A stretch of 41,430 nt of DNA, taken from assembly GCA_030679985.1 (NCBI GenBank), contig JAUXSI010000027.1:1-41430 (forward strand), in the 5' to 3' direction. This document shows positions 31,722 to 38,237 of this stretch, in pieces. Both the position numbers and the translations under genes were made by a program. Position 1 is the first letter of the stretch. Each line of letters starts with the position of its first letter. Source of the DNA: Candidatus Moraniibacteriota bacterium. GTDB lineage: Bacteria > Patescibacteriota > Minisyncoccia > Moranbacterales > UBA2206. The notes beneath the pieces are model-generated. The model was not told where the DNA came from, did no database searches, and was given only the letters and a program-made list of their open reading frames with translations.

Positions 31722-32738
31722 ATGGAATCGAAAAAGGATAAAAAGATAAAGAATTTGCTTTCAATCGCGATCCTTTTGGCCGGTCTTTTCGTGGGCAGCT
31801 TGTTCGTGGACGTGGCGCAAATCATCAAGGGGAGCGGATTTTCTTCCAAGAATCTGAACCGGGCGGAAATTTTTGAGGCGAACGGAAAAACCTGGGTGGC
31901 GTATAACGAGCCGGCGGTAGGCGTCAAGGTCGTCAGTGACGACGCTTGCGAGAAGTGCGATCCGTCGGAGGCTCTGGTGTGGTTGCGCCGGGTCTTGCCG
32001 ACGATCAGCGCCGAAAAGGTGGCCTATGACAGCCAGGCCGGCAAAGACCTGATCGGCAAGTTCGGCATATCGACCCTGCCGGCGTTCATCTTTGACGAAG
32101 ATATCACCAAGACCGATTTTTATACCCAGGCCCAGATACTGTTTGATCCGAAAGACGGATCATTCGTTATGAAAACCCAAGAGCTGGGGCTGGAACCGGG
32201 AAAATATCTGAATATTCCGGAAACAAAAGAGGGTGATGCGACCTTTGGCAAGTTGGATTCAGATGTGCGGGTGGTGGTATTTTCAGATTTCCAATGCCCG
32301 TTCTGCAAATCTTTCTGGAATTCGTTGCGCGATACGATGAAAAGCTACGGGGACCGGGTCGCTTTCAGCTATAAGCACCTGCCACTGGGCATCCATCCGC
32401 AAGCCAATAACGCGGCGCTGGCCGCCGATTGCGCGTTGGAGCAGGGTAAATTTTGGGAATATGGCGACAAGCTCTATGCGGCGCAATCCGCCTGGAGCCA
32501 GTCCACCGGCACCCAGGCGTTCAAAAATTATGCCCAGGAGTTGAAATTGGATACGGAGCGGTTCAACCAATGTTTGGATAGTAAAAAATATCAGGACAAA
32601 ATTGATGCGGATAAGAACGAAGCCAATGCTTTCGGAATTTCCGGCACGCCGGCAACTTTCATAAACAACCAATTTAAAAACGGCGTCGTAAGCGCTGAAG
32701 AGTTGCAATCCGCAATTGAAGCGGAGCTGGCGGGATAG
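31722..32738 (+). CDS. DsbA-like thiol oxidoreductase with two thioredoxin-type domains
   Basis: A membrane-anchored thiol-disulfide protein of 338 residues acting outside the membrane. One N-terminal helix (about 10-30) is followed by a degenerate thioredoxin-like domain (about 55-150) with C76-E-K-C79 and the cis-Pro loop ISTLPAF. Then comes a DsbA domain (about 170-335) with C192-P-F-C195 in FSDFQCPFCKSFW, the helical insert (SYKHLPLGIHPQANNAALAADCA), and the cis-Pro loop ISGTPATF. DsbA-type proteins with a single helix are common in CPR and Actinobacteria; the extra N-terminal CxxC domain is less usual and suggests internal electron relay. No DsbB or VKOR partner is visible here. Confidence 0.9.
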   Translation: MESKKDKKIKNLLSIAILLAGLFVGSLFVDVAQIIKGSGFSSKNLNRAEIFEANGKTWVAYNEPAVGVKVVSDDACEKCDPSEALVWLRRVLPTISAEKVAYDSQAGKDLIGKFGISTLPAFIFDEDITKTDFYTQAQILFDPKDGSFVMKTQELGLEPGKYLNIPETKEGDATFGKLDSDVRVVVFSDFQCPFCKSFWNSLRDTMKSYGDRVAFSYKHLPLGIHPQANNAALAADCALEQGKFWEYGDKLYAAQSAWSQSTGTQAFKNYAQELKLDTERFNQCLDSKKYQDKIDADKNEANAFGISGTPATFINNQFKNGVVSAEELQSAIEAELAG

Positions 32739-32754
32739 AGTGATGTCGAAATAT

Positions 32755-32778
32755 CGCGTGATCCGGATGGATCGCGCG
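32755..32778. other. Hairpin after dsbA-like gene
   Basis: CGCGTGATCC (32755-32764), loop GGAT, GGATCGCGCG (32769-32778): a 10-bp stem with one G-U pair, lying between the stop codon and the terminator. It may protect the 3' end of the message. Confidence 0.5.
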
Positions 32779-32797
32779 GAACCAGGAGCGGGGATTA

Positions 32798-32827
32798 AAA
32801 AAAGCGGCCCAGCGGGGTCGCTTTTTT
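32798..32827. terminator. Bidirectional terminator, dsbA-like gene and minus-strand gene
   Basis: AAAAAAGCGGCC (32798-32809) and GGTCGCTTTTTT (32816-32827) form a 12-bp stem with one G-U pair and a 6-base loop. The A-run and T-run make it work in both directions, suiting the convergent genes on each side. Confidence 0.9.
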
Positions 32828-32842
32828 GCTTCCAACCCTGAT

Positions 32843-33217
32843 TTAGGGTTTCTGAATGTCAGGGCTATCGGGTGGCGGATTTTTTGCGACAAGCAATATC
32901 AGGCTGACAGCCATTATGATCAGCCAGGCTTTGTAGCTTTCGCCGAATATCAATAGCCATATTATGGCTATGATAAACCCGACAAAAAAACCGTCTTCCT
33001 TCACCTTTCGGCTGATTATCATCATGCATAGCCCGGTTAATAATACCCCCATCGAGATTATTTGCCGGGTGGGAATATCCATATAATCGGCAATTAAGGT
33101 GAAGGCCACTCCGACGAAACAAGAGTCGTTTACGACCTTGTTATTTTCCACGATCGGAATGATGATGCAATCAAGGAACTTTTCATACAGTGTATCTTCA
33201 GTGGTTTTGTTGGCCAT
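32843..33217 (-). CDS. Small membrane protein (unknown)
   Basis: A 124-residue protein with three hydrophobic segments (about 32-45, 50-67 and 75-110, the last perhaps two helices) and charged termini. I recognise no family. It is real by context: GGGAGG is well placed before the ATG, a good promoter lies upstream (33268-33296, minus strand) and a terminator follows. It is a monocistronic gene between the dsbA-like gene and the aminoacyl-tRNA synthetase block. Confidence 0.75.
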   Translation of the reverse strand: MANKTTEDTLYEKFLDCIIIPIVENNKVVNDSCFVGVAFTLIADYMDIPTRQIISMGVLLTGLCMMIISRKVKEDGFFVGFIIAIIWLLIFGESYKAWLIIMAVSLILLVAKNPPPDSPDIQKP

Positions 33218-33267
33218 AATATACCTCCCGTCTTATGTGAATGTGCAAGGTTTTTTGATGTGGCGGT

Positions 33268-33296
33268 AGTATAGAAAATAGCGAAAGCAAAGTCAA
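33268..33296 (-). promoter_or_regulatory. Promoter for minus-strand membrane protein
   Basis: On the minus strand TTGACT (33296-33291), a 17-base spacer, and TATACT (33273-33268). Transcription would start near 33261, about 44 bases before the ATG at 33217. Confidence 0.8.
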
Positions 33297-33350
33297 GCGG
33301 GACTGGGCCGTATCCGCATCCGGCGTGTCCCACACCCCATCCCATTGCGA

Positions 33351-33379
33351 TTTACAAAACCGTTCCGGTCTGGTAATAT
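33351..33379 (+). promoter_or_regulatory. Promoter for tyrS, almost no leader
   Basis: TTTACA (33351-33356), a 17-base spacer and TAATAT (33374-33379), with TG one base upstream (extended -10). The predicted transcription start (about 33386) is at most a few bases before the tyrS ATG at 33389. No Shine-Dalgarno can fit. Confidence 0.75.
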
Positions 33380-33388
33380 GGGAAATGT

Positions 33389-34591
33389 ATGGATGATGAA
33401 ATCGAGCGGAAAATAGAAGAAGTTTTGAACCGCGGGGTTGCGGAGGTCATTGATCGCGCGAATCTCAAAAAGAAGCTTCTTTCCGGCAAGAAATTGCGGA
33501 TCAAGCTTGGTATCGACCCGACCAGTCCGAACTTGCATTTGGGCCGGGCCGTATCCTTGCTCAAATTGCGCGATTTACAGGATTTGGGGCACCAGATAAT
33601 CTTGCTTATTGGCGACTTTACCGGCGTGATCGGCGACACTTCCGACAAAGAAAGCGAGCGGCCGATGCTCCAAGCGGAAGCCGTGAGGGAGAATATGCGG
33701 AACTACCGCGAGCAAGCCGGGAAAATTTTAGATATGGAAAAAGTCGAATACTATTATAATTCAACCGGTCTTTCAAAATTGGGCTACGCGGAAATCGGCG
33801 AGCAAGCCGACCAGTTCTCCTTGGCGGAATTCATCGCGCGGGAGAATATCCGCAAGAGGCTGGACGCGGGGACGCGGATTTCTTTGCGTGAGTTGCTGTA
33901 CCCGTTGATGCAGGGTTATGATAGTGTGGCGTTGCAAGCTGATTTGGAGTTGGGCGGAACCGACCAGCGTTTCAATCTGTTGGCCGGGCGGACGTTGCAG
34001 AAAAAATACGGCCAAGAACCGCAGGATATCCTGATGGTCAACCTGATTGAGGGGACTGACGGTCGGAAGATGAGCTCGAGCTGGGGGAATACGATCAACC
34101 TTCTGGATGACGCGAATGCGATGTTCGGCAAAGTGATGAGTATGGGCGACGGACTGATCGTGAAATATCTTATCCATTGCACCCGGGTGCCGATGGAAGA
34201 AGTGCGCGAAGTGGAGCGGGATTTGGCGGCTGGAAAAATAAATCCGCGTGACGCCAAGCTGGAATTGGCGCGTGAAATCGTGGAAATCTATCATGGCGAA
34301 AAGGAAGCGGAAAAAGCCAAAGATTATTTCATAAAGACCATCTCTAACAAGGAAATCCCGGAAGAAGTAAAGGAAGTAGGGGTTGATAAGGATGAAATAA
34401 AAGTAACGGAATTTTTGGTGTTGGCCGGCTTAGCCAAAAGCAACGGGGAAGCCCGCCGGAAGATTGAGCAAGGCGGTTTGGAAATCAACGGAGGGCGCGA
34501 AAACGATTGGCAGAGGGTTTTGAAAAAGGGCGATGATGGCGCGGTTTTCAAAGTGGGGAAATTCGGATTTGCAAAAATTAAATTTGAATAA
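33389..34591 (+). CDS. tyrS: Tyrosyl-tRNA synthetase
   Basis: TyrRS charges tRNA-Tyr. The 400-residue protein has the class I HIGH-type motif in GIDPTSPNLHLGRA (H50-L-G-R), the tyrosine-binding GDFTGVIGDTSDK, QADLELGGTDQRFN, and K227-M-S-S-S in DGRKMSSSWGN. An S4 RNA-binding domain closes the protein (KSNGEARRKIEQGGLEING). It is of the TyrRS type with LHLG rather than the B. subtilis-type HIGH spacing. Length is normal. It heads a block of synthetase genes on the same strand (pheS, pheT, valS). A strong promoter sits directly at the start codon, so the mRNA may be leaderless. Confidence 0.97.
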   Translation: MDDEIERKIEEVLNRGVAEVIDRANLKKKLLSGKKLRIKLGIDPTSPNLHLGRAVSLLKLRDLQDLGHQIILLIGDFTGVIGDTSDKESERPMLQAEAVRENMRNYREQAGKILDMEKVEYYYNSTGLSKLGYAEIGEQADQFSLAEFIARENIRKRLDAGTRISLRELLYPLMQGYDSVALQADLELGGTDQRFNLLAGRTLQKKYGQEPQDILMVNLIEGTDGRKMSSSWGNTINLLDDANAMFGKVMSMGDGLIVKYLIHCTRVPMEEVREVERDLAAGKINPRDAKLELAREIVEIYHGEKEAEKAKDYFIKTISNKEIPEEVKEVGVDKDEIKVTEFLVLAGLAKSNGEARRKIEQGGLEINGGRENDWQRVLKKGDDGAVFKVGKFGFAKIKFE

Positions 34592-34596
34592 TAATC

Positions 34597-34646
34597 GCCC
34601 GGATATGCTTTCCTGAAACTCGGTTTTAGGAAAGTTGAAGACGGGC
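34597..34646 (+). promoter_or_regulatory. Structured RNA element between tyrS and pheS
   Basis: Two nested stems, GCCCG (34597-34601) with CGGGC (34642-34646) and CTTTCCT (34608-34614) with AGGAAAG (34628-34634), fill the gap between the genes. The AGGAAAG half resembles a Shine-Dalgarno and is paired in this fold. There is no U-run, so it is not a simple terminator. Confidence 0.45.
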
Positions 34647-34665
34647 CTTGGATTTCAGTAAAAAA

Positions 34666-35724
34666 ATGTTGGAACAAAAAATACTGGGCATAAAAACCGA
34701 AGCACTGGAGAAAATACGGAGCGTCAAAGACGATGCCGGACTTTTTGAGTTTGAAAAAATGTATTTAGGCCGGAAAAGCGAGTTTACGGGCATCTTGAAG
34801 GGGCTTAAGGATTTGTCGCCGGAAGATAGGAAGAAAATCGGGGAGTTGGCCAATGCTGTTAAGAGGGAGATTTCCGAAGCATCGGAGGCAAAAAGGCGCG
34901 AATTAAAAAACGCTGGTTTTGATTTGGAAAGCGAGCGGATCGATGTGACGATTCCGGGCAAGACAAACGGTTATGGCCATTTGCATATCTTGTCTATCGT
35001 CCAGCGGGAAATCGAGGATATTTTTACCGCGATGGGATTTGAAATCGCCGACGGTCCGGAAGTGGAACGGGAATTCTATAACTTCGACGCGCTCAATGTC
35101 GCCAAGGACCATCCGGCGCGCGATATGCAGGACACATTCTGGCTAAAGCCGGAAATCCAAAATCCGAAATCCAAAACCCAAAATAAATCAGAGCATATCT
35201 TGTTGCGCACGCACACTTCGCCAGTGCAGGTGCGCTATATGGAAAAAAATAAGCCGCCGTTCAGGATTATCGTGCCGGGACGCGCTTTCCGCAACGAAGC
35301 GACGGATGCCACTCATGAGCATACCTTGCATCAATTCGAGGCATTGGTCGTGGGTGATTCGGTGAATGTGGGGAATTTCAAACATATCGCGGAAACTTTC
35401 TTTACGAAATTTTTCGGGAAAAAACTGGAAATCCGTTTGCGGCCGAGCTATTTCCCGTTCGTGGAACCCGGTTTCGAATTCGATATCAGCTGCACGGTCT
35501 GCGGCGGACGGGGATGTCCTTCTTGCAAGCACATCGGCTGGTTGGAAGTCGGCGGCGCCGGCATGGTCAACCAGAACGTTTTCGTTTCGGCGGGCTATAA
35601 AAGGAACGCATACCAGGGTTTCGCCTGGGGATTCGGCTTGGAGCGGCTGGCGATGATGAAGTATAAAATCGATGATATCCGCTTGATCGAAAGCGGGGAT
35701 CTGAGGTTTATCAGGCAATTCTAA
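34666..35724 (+). CDS. pheS: Phenylalanyl-tRNA synthetase alpha subunit
   Basis: PheS is the catalytic subunit of the (alpha-beta)2 PheRS. From the ATG at 34666 it has 352 residues; an in-frame TTG at 34648 would add six. After the N-terminal coiled coil come LHILSIVQREIEDIF, motif 2 region TSPVQVRYM and FRNEATDATHEHTLHQFEA, a zinc-like insertion (CTVCGGRGCPSC) known in many bacterial PheS, and motif 3 AWGFGLERLAMMKY. At residues about 161-175 (IQNPKSKTQNKS; DNA 35146-35190) is a piece of the dispersed AT-rich repeat, read in frame between DTFWL and LLRTHTSP, where relatives have only a short loop. Followed by pheT. Confidence 0.95.
   Translation: MLEQKILGIKTEALEKIRSVKDDAGLFEFEKMYLGRKSEFTGILKGLKDLSPEDRKKIGELANAVKREISEASEAKRRELKNAGFDLESERIDVTIPGKTNGYGHLHILSIVQREIEDIFTAMGFEIADGPEVEREFYNFDALNVAKDHPARDMQDTFWLKPEIQNPKSKTQNKSEHILLRTHTSPVQVRYMEKNKPPFRIIVPGRAFRNEATDATHEHTLHQFEALVVGDSVNVGNFKHIAETFFTKFFGKKLEIRLRPSYFPFVEPGFEFDISCTVCGGRGCPSCKHIGWLEVGGAGMVNQNVFVSAGYKRNAYQGFAWGFGLERLAMMKYKIDDIRLIESGDLRFIRQF
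35146..35190. repeat. Dispersed AT-rich repeat inside pheS
   Basis: The A/C-rich words here (ATCCAAAATCCGAAATCC, CAAAACCCAAAATAA) are those of the intergenic repeat at 1-133; the 15-mer at 35172-35186 is exactly shared with 11-25. It encodes a Lys/Gln/Asn/Ser/Pro-rich loop in PheS. Confidence 0.75.
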
Positions 35725-35772
35725 TTTTTTTACGGATTATTAACCCGATTACGCGCATACTAAGATAACAAT

Positions 35773-38208
35773 ATGAAATATAGCTATAACTGGCTCACGG
35801 AGCTAAGCGGCACGAAATTATCTCCGGAAAAACTGCGGAATCTCTTGATGTTGCGGTCTTTTGAAGTGGAAGGCTTGGAAAAAACTGGTCAAGGTTTAGA
35901 GGGTGTGGTTATCGGAAAAATCCTGGAAATCGCCAAGCACCCGAATGCGGATAAATTGCAATTGACCAAAGTCGATGTCGGAAATGCTGTTTTGGATATA
36001 GTATGTGGAGCGAAAAATATCGAAGTCGGGCAAAAAGTTCCGGTGGCGATGGTGGGCGCGAAATTACCCAACGGCATTGAAATAAAAGCGGCGGAAATCC
36101 GGGGCGAGAAATCCTCCGGGATGTTATGCGCCAAAGACGAGCTGGGGCTGGGCGAAGACCACGCGGGGATTTTCATATTGGACAAGGACGCGAAGATCGG
36201 CATGGCGTTGGCAAAATTTCTGGAATTGGATGATGTGATTTTGGATATCGACATCCTGCCTAATCGGGCGCATGATTGTCTGGGCTATGTCGGCGTGGCG
36301 TATGAAATCACCGCTATAGAAAATAGAGGATTCGATTATGATTATAGCGGTTTGAAATTGCCAAAGGTGAAATCTAAAAAATTGAAGGTCGAAGTGGCTG
36401 ATAAGGAATTATGTCCGCGGTATATCGGGGCGGTGATGGAAAACATCGAGGTGAAAGAATCGCCGCAATGGATGCAGGCGAAATTGTCGGCTTCCGGCAT
36501 CCGTCCGATCAACAATATCGTGGACGCGACGAATTTCGTGATGTTGGAATTGGGGCAGCCGATGCATGCCTTTGATTTTGAGAAAGTTTCAGGCATGAAA
36601 TCCAAAATCCCAAATTACAAATCCCAAATAAATCCAAAATCACAAATTCAAACATGCAATATTATCGTCCGCAGAGCCAAAGAAGGCGAGGAGATAAAAT
36701 TATTGGACGATGAAGTTAAAAAATTAGATAAAGATAACTTGGTTATCGCGAATAATAAGGAAGTTCTAGCAATCGCAGGCGTGATGGGGGGACTTAATTC
36801 AGGCGTCAATCCGGAAACGCAAACCATTATTTTGGAAAGCGCCAGTTTTAATGCAGTTTCCGTCCGCAAGACCCGCGTGGGGCTTGGTTTGAAAACGGAC
36901 GCCTCGGACCGTTTTGAAAAGGATATCGATCCGAACTTGGCGGAAAAAGCCATGGTGCGGGCGGTAGAAATCATCGAGCATATCGCCGGCGGGAAACTGG
37001 AAGGCATCGCGGATATTTATCCCAAAAAGGTGAAACCGTGGAAAATAAAATTGGATTTGGAATACGCGAATAAACTTTTGGGGGAAAATATCCCTTTTAA
37101 AAGATCGATCCAGATATTGAAATCCCTTGGAATGGATATCTCAGGCAAAGATGGGAAATTGACTGTCGGAATTCCGACATACCGCGTCGATATCAAAACC
37201 CAAGAGGATTTGATTGAAGAAATCGGGCGGATTTTCGGATATGAAAACATAAAATCACAGCCGATGGTTGCGCCGCTTGTGCCGGCCAAGGTGAATAAGG
37301 AACGGTTTTTTGAAAGGAACGTTAAAAATACCCTGGCGGGTCTCGGATTCGATGAGGTATATAATTATTCTTTCTACGGCCAAAAAGATGCCAATGACTG
37401 CGCCTTGGGGGAAATAAAACATCTGGAGTTGGCCAATCCGATGAATCCCGGCCAGCAATTGATGCGCGTCAGCCTCATTCCGAATATTTTAAAAAATGTC
37501 CGGGATAATCTGAGGAATTTCAAGAGCTTCAATATTTTTGAAAGCGGGCGGGTCTATTGGCCGGACGGGGAAATCTTGCCGGAAGAAAGGAAAATGGTGG
37601 TGATGGCGGTCGTGCTGGAACATGATAAATCCGCGGAAACTTTTTTTGCGGCCAAAGGCGCGGCCAGCGACCTGTCGGACAAACTTGGCATCAAGAACGT
37701 CTATTTTGATAATTTCGACGCGGCACCGTCCGATTCGCTGCTCGGCTTGTGGCATCCGGGCAGGAGCGCGGAAATCAAAGTTGAAGGTATGGACGGAAAA
37801 ATCGGATATATCGGGGAAATCAATCCGCTCATCTTGCCGCTGTTCAAGATCAACCGGCGTGTGGCGATGGTCGAATTGGATCTGGAAAAATCGATGGAGG
37901 CGGCGGATGTCGAATTGAAATTCGAAGCCATTCGGAAATACCCGACGGTTTTGCGTGATATTTCCATTTTGGTCGGGCGCGAAATCACGGTTGGCGGAAT
38001 AATTAAAAATATAAAAAAATCCGGCGCCGGCTTGGTTGTGGGCGTCGAACTGTTTGATGTCTTCTGCAAAGAAGAAAAAAACAGCTTCGCTTTCCATATC
38101 GAATTGGGTGCGATTGATCATACGCTGGAAAGTTCCGAAATTGACGCGGTAATGGCGAAAATAATATCCGGACTGGAAAAAGAGCTGGGCGCGGAAATTA
38201 GGAAATAA
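35773..38208 (+). CDS. pheT: Phenylalanyl-tRNA synthetase beta subunit
   Basis: PheT completes PheRS, binding and editing tRNA-Phe. The 811-residue protein has the usual domain order: N-terminal domain (YSYNWLTEL), EMAP/tRNA-binding domain (about 40-150, HPNADKLQLTKVDVG), B3/B4 editing domain (about 210-385), B5 domain (ASDRFEKDIDP then about 400-475), core catalytic-like domain, and the C-terminal FDX-ACB domain (FEAIRKYPTVLRDISILV). Residues about 277-296 (DNA about 36597-36655) are a translated copy of the dispersed AT-rich repeat, inserted before NIIVRRAKEGEEI in the B3/B4 region. It follows pheS by 48 bases with a possible weak promoter (TAAGAT at 35761-35766). Confidence 0.97.
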   Translation: MKYSYNWLTELSGTKLSPEKLRNLLMLRSFEVEGLEKTGQGLEGVVIGKILEIAKHPNADKLQLTKVDVGNAVLDIVCGAKNIEVGQKVPVAMVGAKLPNGIEIKAAEIRGEKSSGMLCAKDELGLGEDHAGIFILDKDAKIGMALAKFLELDDVILDIDILPNRAHDCLGYVGVAYEITAIENRGFDYDYSGLKLPKVKSKKLKVEVADKELCPRYIGAVMENIEVKESPQWMQAKLSASGIRPINNIVDATNFVMLELGQPMHAFDFEKVSGMKSKIPNYKSQINPKSQIQTCNIIVRRAKEGEEIKLLDDEVKKLDKDNLVIANNKEVLAIAGVMGGLNSGVNPETQTIILESASFNAVSVRKTRVGLGLKTDASDRFEKDIDPNLAEKAMVRAVEIIEHIAGGKLEGIADIYPKKVKPWKIKLDLEYANKLLGENIPFKRSIQILKSLGMDISGKDGKLTVGIPTYRVDIKTQEDLIEEIGRIFGYENIKSQPMVAPLVPAKVNKERFFERNVKNTLAGLGFDEVYNYSFYGQKDANDCALGEIKHLELANPMNPGQQLMRVSLIPNILKNVRDNLRNFKSFNIFESGRVYWPDGEILPEERKMVVMAVVLEHDKSAETFFAAKGAASDLSDKLGIKNVYFDNFDAAPSDSLLGLWHPGRSAEIKVEGMDGKIGYIGEINPLILPLFKINRRVAMVELDLEKSMEAADVELKFEAIRKYPTVLRDISILVGREITVGGIIKNIKKSGAGLVVGVELFDVFCKEEKNSFAFHIELGAIDHTLESSEIDAVMAKIISGLEKELGAEIRK
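36597..36655. repeat. Dispersed AT-rich repeat inside pheT
   Basis: A run of words CAAATTACAAATCCC, AAATAAATCC, AAAATCACAAATTC, matching the intergenic repeats at 1-133 and (as complement) 29900-29975. It is read in frame as a Lys/Ser/Gln/Asn-rich insert of about 20 residues. Confidence 0.78.
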
Positions 38209-38237
38209 TTTCAATTCATAAGAATGTAATATTGGAT

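Noticed and set aside
33218-33388. T-box or riboswitch leader ahead of tyrS
   Set aside because: The predicted transcript starts within a few bases of the ATG, leaving no room for a leader RNA.
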